Positions 31,451 to 40,882 of a DNA stretch of 64,000 nucleotides are shown piece after piece (the stretch's first letter is position 1; the number at the start of each line of letters is the position of its first letter). This DNA comes from Streptococcus oralis (GTDB lineage Bacteria > Bacillota > Bacilli > Lactobacillales > Streptococcaceae), in NCBI RefSeq assembly GCF_022749195.1, contig NZ_CP094226.1:1576001-1640000 (forward strand). The letters are read 5' to 3'. The notes under the pieces are model-generated. The model had not been told where the DNA came from, searched no databases, and saw only the letters and a program-made list of their open reading frames with translations. Position numbers and translations under genes: made by a program.

Positions 31451-33143
31451 GGAACTTCACCCCCAACATCTCATGATTGCTCTTACCAGCTGGTACCATC
31501 GGTAAGACCTGTTCCTTACGAGAAATATCCACCTCGATAAACATGGGCACATCCTCCAGAATGACTTCTAGATCCTTCTCTATCGTCTCTGGATTATCAA
31601 ATTTATAGTTTTTGATGCCATAAGCCTGTGCCATCAACTGGAAGTCAGGAAGGGTATCAAAGACTGACTCGGAAGTTCTACCCTCATAGAAGGATTCCTG
31701 CCACTGACGAACCATTCCTAGTGAGTGGTTATTCAACATGACAACCTTAATCGGCACCTTGTAGATGTTTAGGATCGCTAGCTCTTGGTTGGTCATTTGG
31801 AAGCCACCATCACCGACAAAAAGGATGACTTCTTTTTCTGGATTGGCAATCTTGGCTCCGATAGCTGCAGGAACTCCGAATCCCATGGTACCCAAACCAC
31901 CTGAAGTGACTAACTGACGCTCATTTTGGTAAGGATAATACTGAGCTGTCCACATTTGGTGTTGCCCTACGTCTGTGACAACAATGGCATCTCCATTCGT
32001 CAACTCACCGATGCGTTCAATAACGGCCTGAGGTTGAACCACACGTTCTTTCTTATCATAAGAACGAACTCGATTCTTGTCCTTGGTGACTTTTTCAATC
32101 CACTTTTCAGTATTGTTATGAACAGTTGGTTCTGCCAGTAGCATCTGCAAGGCTTTCTTAGCATCCCCCACTACAGGAATATCTGCACTGATAATCTTAC
32201 CAATCTCAGCTGGGTCAACGTCGATATGGGCAACCTTAGCATTCTTCGCGAAGGTCTTAGGGTTCCCAGTCAAGCGGTCATCGAAACGGCAACCAATACT
32301 AATCATAAAGTCCGCTTCCGTCATTGCAATGTTGGCTGCAAAAGACCCGTGCATTCCCCCCATCCCAAGGAAGAGCGGATGACTCGTTGCAATGGTTCCT
32401 TGCCCCAAAAGACTAGTTACTACTGGAATTTGGTAACGTTCAGCAAATTCATTGAGCTCCTTAGAAGCTTCCGCATAGCTGATACCACCGCCTGCTAACA
32501 AAACAGGTTTCTTGGCTTTTGACAATTGCTTCAAGATTTTCTTGATTTGCATGTCATTTGGATTAAGTGTCGGTTGGTAACTTGGTAAATTAACTTCTGG
32601 TGAATAGATGAAATCTGTCTCTAGAGCTGATACATCCTTTGGCAAGTCAATCACAACAGGACCTGGACGACCGGTCGTTGCGATATGGACAGCTTCCGTA
32701 ATGATACGGGGAATATCTGCCGTTTCACGGACTTGGTAATTGTACTTAGTAATGGGCATGGTAATACCCACGATGTCCGCCTCCTGAAAAGCATCTTTCC
32801 CAATTCCAGCTCGCGCAACCTGACCTGTAAAGACCAAAAGGGGAACGCTATCGCTCATGGCATCTGCAATCCCTGTAATGGCATTTGTTGCTCCCGGCCC
32901 ACTCGTGACAACGGCAACGCCCAACTTTCCAGTTGATTTGGCATATCCTTCAGCTTCGTGCAAACAACCTTGTTCATGGCGTCCCAAGATGTGGCGAATG
33001 CCTTTAAAATTGTATATCGCATCATACAAAGGTAAGACCGCTCCACCAGGATAACCAAAAATGGTATCAATCCCTAAGTCCCGAAGTGTTTCCAAAACTA
33101 GGTCCGACCCTGTCTTAGGAGATTCTAAACTGATTTTCTCCAT
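31443..33143 (-). CDS. ilvB: Acetolactate synthase large (catalytic) subunit
   Basis: A 566-residue ThDP enzyme that condenses two pyruvates to acetolactate, or pyruvate with 2-oxobutanoate. The start chosen (MEKISLESPKTG) has AAAGGGG upstream; a start 45 bp further up lacks a good site. The catalytic glutamate is in RHEQGCLHEAEGYA (about 54-67) and the ThDP-Mg motif begins GDGGFQMTNQELA (about 436-448). It is the first gene of ilvB-ilvN-ilvC, with a CodY-like box upstream. Confidence 0.96.
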   Translation of the reverse strand: MEKISLESPKTGSDLVLETLRDLGIDTIFGYPGGAVLPLYDAIYNFKGIRHILGRHEQGCLHEAEGYAKSTGKLGVAVVTSGPGATNAITGIADAMSDSVPLLVFTGQVARAGIGKDAFQEADIVGITMPITKYNYQVRETADIPRIITEAVHIATTGRPGPVVIDLPKDVSALETDFIYSPEVNLPSYQPTLNPNDMQIKKILKQLSKAKKPVLLAGGGISYAEASKELNEFAERYQIPVVTSLLGQGTIATSHPLFLGMGGMHGSFAANIAMTEADFMISIGCRFDDRLTGNPKTFAKNAKVAHIDVDPAEIGKIISADIPVVGDAKKALQMLLAEPTVHNNTEKWIEKVTKDKNRVRSYDKKERVVQPQAVIERIGELTNGDAIVVTDVGQHQMWTAQYYPYQNERQLVTSGGLGTMGFGVPAAIGAKIANPEKEVILFVGDGGFQMTNQELAILNIYKVPIKVVMLNNHSLGMVRQWQESFYEGRTSESVFDTLPDFQLMAQAYGIKNYKFDNPETIEKDLEVILEDVPMFIEVDISRKEQVLPMVPAGKSNHEMLGVKFHA

Positions 33144-33183
33144 TATTCCCCTTTCTCTTCTCTTAAAAAAATAGCTTGTTACT

Positions 33184-33211
33184 ATCATACCATTTTTTCA
33201 AAAATTTTCAA
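33184..33211 (-). promoter_or_regulatory. ilvB promoter
   Basis: Minus strand TTGAAA (33206-33211), 16-bp spacer ending TGG, TATGAT (33184-33189), an extended -10. Confidence 0.65.
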
Positions 33212-33223
33212 GGCAAAAGAGTC

Positions 33224-33238
33224 AATTTTCTGAATTTT
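33224..33238. promoter_or_regulatory. CodY-like box upstream of ilvB
   Basis: AATTTTCTGAATTTT matches the CodY consensus AATTTTCWGAAAATT at 13 of 15 positions and lies just upstream of the ilvB -35. CodY represses branched-chain amino-acid genes in streptococci when isoleucine or valine is plentiful. Confidence 0.7.
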
Positions 33239-33425
33239 CTATCTAAAAGTGTATTTATGAATCTTTTCCTCATTTTTATTAACTTTTCTACGGAATTAGG
33301 AACCTTTATTTACTTTAATTTAGCAAATTAGAATATTTTCTTTCTGGATAGAATTAGTATTTTTCTCACTTAGCGACCAAATCTGTATACTATATTCAGC
33401 AAAAATGAATAGTTAAAGACAAAAA

Positions 33426-33450
33426 AAGGAAGCCACTAAGTGACTTCCTT
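33426..33450 (-). terminator. Terminator after fusA
   Basis: Minus-strand stem AAGGAAGTCACT / AGTGGCTTCCTT followed by seven T. The remaining part of the 278-bp gap towards ilvB shows only AT-rich sequence and the ilvB control region. Confidence 0.85.
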
Positions 33451-33466
33451 CTAGAGTGAGGACTGA

Positions 33467-35548
33467 TTAGTCTTCACCTTTATTTTTCTTAATGATTTCT
33501 TCTTGTACTGACTTAGGTACATCTTCGTAGTGGTCAAATACCATCATGAATGTACCACGTCCTTGAGATGCAGAACGAAGAACTGTTGCGTAACCGAACA
33601 TTTCAGCAAGTGGAACGTAAGCACGAACGATTTGGCTGTTACCGTGAGCTTCCATACCATCTACACGTCCACGACGAGCAGTTACGTGACCCATAACATC
33701 ACCAAGGTTTTCTTCTGGAACAGTGATGGTTACAAGCATCATTGGCTCAAGGATAGCTGGTTGTGCTGATTTAGCAGCTTCTTTAAGGGCAAGTGAAGCC
33801 GCGATCTTGAAGGCAGTTTCAGATGAGTCGACATCGTGGTATGAACCATCGTAAAGCTTAGCTTTAACGTCAACCATTGGGTAACCTGCAAGAACACCGT
33901 TAGCCATAGATTCTACCAAACCTTTTTCAACCGCTGGGATAAATTCACGAGGAACCACACCACCGACAATTGCGTTTTCGAATTCGAATCCTTTACCTTC
34001 TTCGTTTGGAGTAAATTCAATCCATACATCACCGAATTGACCTTTACCACCAGACTGACGTTTGAAGAATCCACGTGCTTGAGTAGAAGCGCGGAATGTT
34101 TCACGGTAAGATACTTGAGGAGCACCTACGTTCGCTTCCACTTTGAACTCACGACGCATACGGTCAACAAGGACGTCAAGGTGAAGCTCACCCATACCTG
34201 AGATAACTGTTTCACCAGTTTCAACGTTTGTTTCAACGCGGAATGTTGGATCTTCTTCAGCCAATTTTTGAAGGGCGATACCCATCTTGTCTTGGTCCGC
34301 TTTAGATTTTGGCTCAACCATCAATTGGATAACTGGTTCTGGAACGTTGATTGACTCAAGGATGATTTTAGCTTTTTCATCTGTCAATGAGTCACCAGTT
34401 GTAGTATCTTTCAAACCAACGGCAGCAGCGATATCACCTGAGTAAACAGTGTCAATTTCTTGACGGCTGTTAGCGTGCATTTGAAGGATACGTCCGATAC
34501 GTTCACGTTTACCTTTAGAAGTGTTCAATACGTAAGAACCTGATTGAAGAACACCTGAGTATACACGGAAGAATGTCAAACGACCTACGAATGGGTCCGT
34601 CATGATCTTGAAGGCAAGAGCTGCGAATGGCTCTTCGTCAGATGCTGGACGAGTTTCTTCTTCATCTGTATCTGGGTTGATACCTTTGATTGCTGGGATA
34701 TCAAGTGGGCTTGGAAGGTAGTCGATAACCGCATCAAGCATCAATTGAACACCCTTGTTCTTGAAGGCAGAACCACACAATACTGGGAAGAATTCAACGT
34801 TGATAGTTGCTTTACGGATAGCAGCTTTCAATTCTTCGTTAGTGATTTCTTCACCTTCGAGGTATTTCATCATCAAGTCTTCATCAGTTTCAGCGACTGC
34901 TTCCACCAATTTTTCACGGTATTCTTGAGCTTGGTCAAGGTATTCAGCTGGAATATCTTCTTCAAGGATATCTGTACCAAGGTCGTTAGTATAGATTTCA
35001 GCTTTCATCTTGATCAAGTCGATGATACCGCGGAAGTCATCTTCAGCACCGATTGGCAATTGGATTGGGTGTGCGTTTGCTTGAAGACGGTCGTGAAGTG
35101 TGCTTACTGAGTAAAGGAAGTCAGCACCGATTTTGTCCATTTTGTTGGCAAATACGATACGTGGAACTCCGTACTCAGTTGCTTGACGCCAAACTGTTTC
35201 AGTTTGAGGCTCAACACCTGATTGTGAGTCAAGAACAGTAACAGCACCGTCCAATACACGAAGAGAACGTTGTACTTCGATTGTGAAGTCCACGTGTCCT
35301 GGTGTGTCGATGATGTTTACGCGGTGGTTATTCCATTGAGCTGTTGTCGCAGCAGATGTGATAGTGATACCACGTTCTTGCTCTTGCTCCATCCAGTCCA
35401 TTTGTGACGCACCTTCGTGAGTTTCACCGATTTTGTGGATTTTACCAGTGTAGTAAAGGATACGCTCAGTAGTTGTTGTTTTACCGGCATCGACGTGAGC
35501 CATGATACCGATATTACGAGTTTTTTCAAGTGAAAATTCGCGTGCCAT
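33467..35548 (-). CDS. fusA: Elongation factor G
   Basis: A 693-residue translational GTPase that drives ribosomal translocation and, with RRF, ribosome recycling. G motifs are AHVDAGKTT (G1, about residues 17-25), DTPGHVDF (G3, about 81-88) and NKMDK (G4, about 135-139), followed by EF-G domains II to V. Length is normal. It follows rpsG after a 279-bp gap containing a terminator and has its own extended -10 promoter, so it can be expressed apart from rpsL-rpsG. Confidence 0.98.
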   Translation of the reverse strand: MAREFSLEKTRNIGIMAHVDAGKTTTTERILYYTGKIHKIGETHEGASQMDWMEQEQERGITITSAATTAQWNNHRVNIIDTPGHVDFTIEVQRSLRVLDGAVTVLDSQSGVEPQTETVWRQATEYGVPRIVFANKMDKIGADFLYSVSTLHDRLQANAHPIQLPIGAEDDFRGIIDLIKMKAEIYTNDLGTDILEEDIPAEYLDQAQEYREKLVEAVAETDEDLMMKYLEGEEITNEELKAAIRKATINVEFFPVLCGSAFKNKGVQLMLDAVIDYLPSPLDIPAIKGINPDTDEEETRPASDEEPFAALAFKIMTDPFVGRLTFFRVYSGVLQSGSYVLNTSKGKRERIGRILQMHANSRQEIDTVYSGDIAAAVGLKDTTTGDSLTDEKAKIILESINVPEPVIQLMVEPKSKADQDKMGIALQKLAEEDPTFRVETNVETGETVISGMGELHLDVLVDRMRREFKVEANVGAPQVSYRETFRASTQARGFFKRQSGGKGQFGDVWIEFTPNEEGKGFEFENAIVGGVVPREFIPAVEKGLVESMANGVLAGYPMVDVKAKLYDGSYHDVDSSETAFKIAASLALKEAAKSAQPAILEPMMLVTITVPEENLGDVMGHVTARRGRVDGMEAHGNSQIVRAYVPLAEMFGYATVLRSASQGRGTFMMVFDHYEDVPKSVQEEIIKKNKGED

Positions 35549-35586
35549 GAGGTTTGTTTCTCCTATTTATTTTTAATTTCTATTCT

Positions 35587-35595
35587 ATTATAACA
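35587..35595 (-). promoter_or_regulatory. Extended -10 promoter of fusA
   Basis: Minus strand TGTTATAAT, 38 bp before the fusA ATG, downstream of the rpsG terminator. Confidence 0.65.
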
Positions 35596-35608
35596 CGATT
35601 TTAATAAA

Positions 35609-35633
35609 AACGGATAGGCAGGACCTACCCGTT
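35609..35633 (-). terminator. Terminator between rpsG and fusA
   Basis: Minus-strand stem AACGGGTAGG / CCTATCCGTT (10 bp, one wobble) followed by TTTATT. Confidence 0.8.
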
Positions 35634-35662
35634 CTCAATGTTTATCTTGTTTTTGTTGGTTT

Positions 35663-35680
35663 CAACTTGTAGACAAGTTG
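35663..35680. repeat. Short palindrome in the rpsG-fusA gap
   Basis: CAACTTGT-AG-ACAAGTTG, a perfect 8-bp inverted repeat with a 2-base centre. Role unknown. Confidence 0.6.
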
Positions 35681-35728
35681 AATTGAACTAGGGCTAAAAG
35701 CTCAAGTTAGCTGAGTTGAACTCGAGCG

Positions 35729-35804
35729 AGGCCCGGTGCAAAAAAGATAAACTGCTTTGTGTTCACGGAACACTGCATCAGTTTCCTATTTTTGCCTTGG
35801 GCCT
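35729..35804. repeat. 76-nt imperfect inverted repeat downstream of rpsG
   Basis: The two halves fold on each other: AGGCCC/GGGCCT, a 17-base segment with 15 matches (GCAAAA... AAACTG), and GTGTTC-ACG-GAACAC at the apex. It starts 24 bp after the rpsG stop. It is not recognised as RUP, BOX or a standard terminator. Confidence 0.6.
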
Positions 35805-35827
35805 TTGCCGCTCTTAGTATCATTTTA

Positions 35828-36298
35828 TTACCAACGGAAGTGTGCGAAGGCACGGTTAGCTTCAGCCATACGGTGAGTGTCTTCACGTTTCTTAACTGCT
35901 GCACCAGTGTTGTTCGCAGCATCCAAGATTTCTTTTGCAAGACGGTCTTGCATTGTGTGTTCACCACGAAGGCGAGCGATGGTTACCAACCAACGAAGTC
36001 CAAGTGTTGTACGGCGTTCTGGACGAACTTCAACTGGGACTTGGTAGTTAGAACCACCAACACGACGTGCACGTACTTCAAGTACAGGCATGATGTTTTC
36101 CATAGCTGTTTCAAATACTTCAAGTGCATCGTTACCAGTAGCTTCTTTGATTTGCTCAAAAGCACCGTAAACGATTGAAGCAGCTGTACCACGTTTACCA
36201 TCAAGCATAACGCGGTTGATAAGACGAGTAACTAGTTGTGAATTGTAAAGCGGATCTGGCAATACGTCACGTTTTGGAGCTCTATTTTTACGACTCAT
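35828..36298 (-). CDS. rpsG: 30S ribosomal protein S7
   Basis: A 156-residue primary 16S rRNA-binding protein that organises the 30S head. Typical sequence is seen throughout: [48 protein letters not shown] and the C-terminal [20 protein letters not shown]. It follows rpsL by 19 bp in the str operon order. Confidence 0.98.
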
Positions 36299-36317
36299 TT
36301 CTCTTTATCCCCTTTCC

Positions 36318-36731
36318 TTATGCTTTTGGACGTTTAGTACCGTATTTAGAACGGCCTTGTTTACGATCGTTAACACCTGCAGTATCAAGTGCACCACGGA
36401 CGATATGGTAACGTACCCCTGGAAGGTCTTTTACACGTCCACCACGAAGAAGCACCACGCTGTGCTCTTGCAAGTTGTGTCCGATACCTGGGATGTAGGC
36501 AGTAACTTCGATAAGGTTGCTCAAACGTACACGAGCGAATTTACGAAGGGCAGAGTTAGGTTTTTTAGGCGTCATTGTTCCCACACGAGTTGCAACACCA
36601 CGTTTTTGTGGTGAAGAAACGTTTGTTTGAACTTTTTTATGACTGTTGTAACCAACGTTCAAAGCTGGTGATTTAGATTTTTCTACTTTTGATTTACGCG
36701 GTTTGCGAACCAATTGGTTAATTGTAGGCAT
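36318..36731 (-). CDS. rpsL: 30S ribosomal protein S12
   Basis: A 137-residue decoding-centre protein. The conserved [19 protein letters not shown] and [13 protein letters not shown] segments carry lysines at the two positions whose change gives streptomycin resistance, so the allele looks wild type. It is the first gene of rpsL-rpsG, with a promoter about 140 bp upstream and a structured leader. Confidence 0.98.
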   Translation of the reverse strand: MPTINQLVRKPRKSKVEKSKSPALNVGYNSHKKVQTNVSSPQKRGVATRVGTMTPKKPNSALRKFARVRLSNLIEVTAYIPGIGHNLQEHSVVLLRGGRVKDLPGVRYHIVRGALDTAGVNDRKQGRSKYGTKRPKA

Positions 36732-36867
36732 CTACATTCTCCTGTGTTTTTTTATTTTTGGTGATGATACACTTGGTGACAGCTACCATCTGTGTGTACT
36801 TTTGCAACATTTGTCAGCACGTCCCTGTACACTTTTGAGAGACCAAAAGTAAAAAGTACCGTCTATT
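36732..36867 (-). promoter_or_regulatory. Structured leader of the rpsL-rpsG transcript
   Basis: An 8-bp inverted repeat GTACTTTT/AAAAGTAC (36796-36803 and 36852-36859) encloses a smaller hairpin ACTTTT/AAAAGT (36831-36836 and 36845-36850). It starts almost at the predicted transcription start. The gap from rpsL to the response-regulator gene otherwise holds only the promoter and a terminator. Confidence 0.4.
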
Positions 36868-36897
36868 ATTGTAACACAATTTTTCCTTCATTGTCAA
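36868..36897 (-). promoter_or_regulatory. rpsL promoter
   Basis: Minus strand TTGACA (36892-36897), 18-bp spacer ending TGT, TACAAT (36868-36873). Confidence 0.85.
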
Positions 36898-36965
36898 GAT
36901 ATTTTTCATTTTTATTCTGATCTTTTCACTCTTTGACACTAGCTTTCACCGCTTTTCTAAACCAG

Positions 36966-36986
36966 AAAAGGAGGCAATTTGCCTCC
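36966..36986 (-). terminator. Terminator of the two-component/ABC operon
   Basis: Perfect stem GGAGGCAA / TTGCCTCC around one base (36970-36986), followed on the minus strand by TTTTCT. Confidence 0.8.
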
Positions 36987-37049
36987 TCCTTTCTAGTATG
37001 GTTTCCCTTTGATTCAAGTTGTCATTTCGGAATTTTTTAACCCTTCTTA

Positions 37050-38748
<1,699 letters not shown>

Positions 38749-38752
38749 AGAT

Positions 38753-39487
38753 TTATTTTACCTCAATCCTTTTTTTCAGCTGGATTACCAGTACACCAAA
38801 GAAAACTGTATAGCCTAGCACAACCAAGGCAGAAAGAATATTAAATTCATGGTGTTCCAAATAAGTAGAGACGACCTGCATCAGTTGATAGGTTGGAGTC
38901 AGCTTTCCAATAGATTGAAGCCATTCTGGGAAGGAATCCAAGGGGAACCAGAGTCCACCTAGGACAGCCAAAGCAATATAGGCAATATTTCCAACAACCG
39001 TCATCAGTTGAGCACTGGGTAGCAAGCTCACCAAGACACCCATACTGATAAAGACCACGCTTCCGACCAGTAACATAACTCCGATTACCAACCAATCAAG
39101 CCAAGGCAGAGTCACTCCACGGACAAAATGACCAACCGAAAAGACAACTACAATTGATAACAAGAAAGTCAGTAGGGTGCTGAACAGTTTTGATACATAA
39201 TATTCTACCATAGATACAGGAGAATGTTGAATCAATTTTTGCCAGTTGTTTGTCTTATCAGACTCGAGTGTGCTAGGGATACTGAAAAAGGCGCTTGACA
39301 TGATACTAAAGAGCGTCATGGCAAAGAGATAGGCTTGAAGAGCGATTTCTGGAATGTCTGATCCTGACATCATACCAGAGAAAATAAGGTAAAATACACT
39401 TGGAAGTCCGATGGATAGCAAGTAGTAGACTGCTTGCCGTTTCATCAGAATGATTTCTACTTTCATGAGACTTGTCATATTTTTCAT
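38753..39487 (-). CDS. ABC-2 type transporter permease
   Basis: A 244-residue membrane protein with six predicted helices, of the ABC-2/YhfM-like permease type. The start is set at ATG 7 bases after AAGGAG; an in-frame TTG two codons earlier is less likely. Together with the ATPase next door it forms an exporter or membrane-remodelling transporter, co-transcribed with the two-component system. Substrate unknown; family members handle peptides, drugs or lipids. Confidence 0.85.
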   Translation of the reverse strand: MKNMTSLMKVEIILMKRQAVYYLLSIGLPSVFYLIFSGMMSGSDIPEIALQAYLFAMTLFSIMSSAFFSIPSTLESDKTNNWQKLIQHSPVSMVEYYVSKLFSTLLTFLLSIVVVFSVGHFVRGVTLPWLDWLVIGVMLLVGSVVFISMGVLVSLLPSAQLMTVVGNIAYIALAVLGGLWFPLDSFPEWLQSIGKLTPTYQLMQVVSTYLEHHEFNILSALVVLGYTVFFGVLVIQLKKRIEVK

Positions 39488-39499
39488 CGTCAATCTCCT

Positions 39500-40375
39500 T
39501 TAGTCTTGAGTCGTTTCGAAGATACTGTCTAAGAGAGTTCGATTGCGAACTTCAATTTCTTCGATCGTGCAGCCCTGCTCTTGCAAGACTTTCCATACCT
39601 GGCTGGCTTCTTTGGTGGTGAAGGAAAGAGCATTTTGCTTGATTTCAAGCTCTTGAATCTGGTCCAAAGTGCTGATAACTTCCTGATAAGTTAGTGGTAC
39701 CGTAAAATGTTTTTCTTGTTCTTCACCACGCATAGCATAAGGCGTCGTATCGCGAATCAATTCTCCCTTGTGGAGGACCAAAATGCGGTCAGCCGTATGT
39801 TCTACCTCTTCGATATAGTGAGAAGAGTAGACAATGGTGACACCATTTTTCTTTAACTGATTGACAATTTCCCAAAAATGCTGACGTGTCGAGGTATCCA
39901 TGGCAGCAGTTGGTTCGTCCAAAAATAGAATTTTCGGACGACCTATTAGTGCCAACACGAAAGAGAACAAACGTTTTTGCCCACCAGACAACTTGCCCGC
40001 TAGCTGATTTTTCTGTTTGTCCGAAAATCTCAGCAAGTCATCAATTTCTTGATTGGAGAGACTGTTTGGATAGATTGATTGAAAGAAGGATAAGAGTTCT
40101 TTCACTTTCAAGTCTTGAACCACCGTATTTTCTTGAGGTAAGATAGAAATAAGCTGCTTTAATCGAGGATCTGTTGGTGCAAAGCCTTGAATAGCTATCT
40201 GACCTGAGCTCACGAACTTGTCGCCCAAGAGGCAATCAATCAAGGTCGTCTTACCTGCTCCGTTAGGACCGATCAAGGCGACACATTCACCATCGTTGAT
40301 TTCAAAGGAGATGTTCCGCAAGATCTCCTTGTCTTTTATTTTCTTACTCAATTTCTCAACTTTAATCACAGTCAT
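39500..40375 (-). CDS. ABC transporter ATP-binding protein linked to the two-component system
   Basis: A 291-residue ATPase of the CcmA/drug-export type. Walker A GPNGAGKTTLIDCL (about residues 36-49), signature LSGGQKRLFSFVLALIG (about 128-144), Walker B ILFLDEPTAAMD (about 149-160) and H-loop YSSHYIEE are intact. A 70-residue C-terminal extension follows, as in this subfamily. It overlaps the small membrane-protein gene upstream by 14 bp. Confidence 0.92.
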   Translation of the reverse strand: MTVIKVEKLSKKIKDKEILRNISFEINDGECVALIGPNGAGKTTLIDCLLGDKFVSSGQIAIQGFAPTDPRLKQLISILPQENTVVQDLKVKELLSFFQSIYPNSLSNQEIDDLLRFSDKQKNQLAGKLSGGQKRLFSFVLALIGRPKILFLDEPTAAMDTSTRQHFWEIVNQLKKNGVTIVYSSHYIEEVEHTADRILVLHKGELIRDTTPYAMRGEEQEKHFTVPLTYQEVISTLDQIQELEIKQNALSFTTKEASQVWKVLQEQGCTIEEIEVRNRTLLDSIFETTQD

Positions 40376-40556
40376 GAGATTCTCCTTTCAACCACTTCAT
40401 TCCCATAGGGAAAACGACGAAAATCATAAACCCAAAACCCCAAGCACCACGAATAAATTGGCGAAGCACGGTTTGGTCAAACCAACCAGTAAACATTTCC
40501 ACTAACCATACCAAGAGTGATAGGCTGATAAAGAAATAGATGATTGCTTTTTTCAT
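40362..40556 (-). CDS. Small two-helix membrane protein, 64 residues
   Basis: A 64-residue hydrophobic protein with two helices (about 4-22 and 35-55) and a charged C terminus (KWLKGESHDCD). No known domain recognised. It overlaps the upstream small gene by 4 bp (ATGA) and the ABC ATPase by 14 bp, so all are translationally coupled. A role as an accessory or sensing subunit of the transporter/kinase module is inferred from context only. Confidence 0.7.
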   Translation of the reverse strand: MKKAIIYFFISLSLLVWLVEMFTGWFDQTVLRQFIRGAWGFGFMIFVVFPMGMKWLKGESHDCD

Positions 40557-40744
40557 TCCTCAAACTCCTTTTTCACATCTCTGACCAATTTCAAACCTTC
40601 TCTGACAAGCCAAGACATCATTCCAAAGCCAGCAAAGAGCTCCCAAGGAAAATGGTAGAAACCCTCGTCCAATCCTGAAAACATGAGATAGGTCATAACT
40701 CCTGCTGCTACTAAACTCACTGCGACAATCATTTTATTTTTCAT
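40553..40744 (-). CDS. Small membrane protein, first gene of the two-component/ABC operon, 63 residues
   Basis: A 63-residue protein starting MKNKMIVAVSL; this ATG has GGAGG eight bases upstream, and the longer in-frame start lacks a site. One clear N-terminal helix (about 4-22) and a second hydrophobic stretch (about 30-46), then a charged tail (REGLKLVRDVKKEFEE). It is the first gene after the promoter, with TATAAT 27 bp upstream. Function unknown. Confidence 0.7.
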   Translation of the reverse strand: MKNKMIVAVSLVAAGVMTYLMFSGLDEGFYHFPWELFAGFGMMSWLVREGLKLVRDVKKEFEE

Positions 40745-40770
40745 TACTTCTTCCTCCATTTCATACTTCA

Positions 40771-40776
40771 ATTATA
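40771..40776 (-). promoter_or_regulatory. -10 of the two-component/ABC operon
   Basis: Minus strand TATAAT 27 bp before the first small gene; the -35 region is poor, which fits an activated promoter. Confidence 0.55.
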
Positions 40777-40820
40777 GTCCTTTGAAGTTAGCGGAGCTAG
40801 ATGCTTCTGTCACTAGGAAA

Positions 40821-40836
40821 TATGACAAATGTCATA
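40821..40836. promoter_or_regulatory. Perfect palindrome, candidate response-regulator operator
   Basis: TATGACA-AA-TGTCATA, 16 bp, centred about 55 bp upstream of the -10 of the two-component/ABC operon. Confidence 0.6.
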
Positions 40837-40838
40837 AA

Positions 40839-40868
40839 AAAAGAAAGCTGTAAAATCAACTTTCTTTT
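40839..40868 (-). terminator. Terminator after fakA
   Basis: Minus-strand stem AAAAGAAAG / CTTTCTTTT followed by a T run. Confidence 0.75.
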
Positions 40869-40882
40869 TAATCGGTTAAATT

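Noticed and set aside
33144..33466. T-box leader considered upstream of ilvB
   Set aside because: The predicted ilvB transcript starts only about 35 bp before the ATG, and no T-box sequence or specifier structure was seen.
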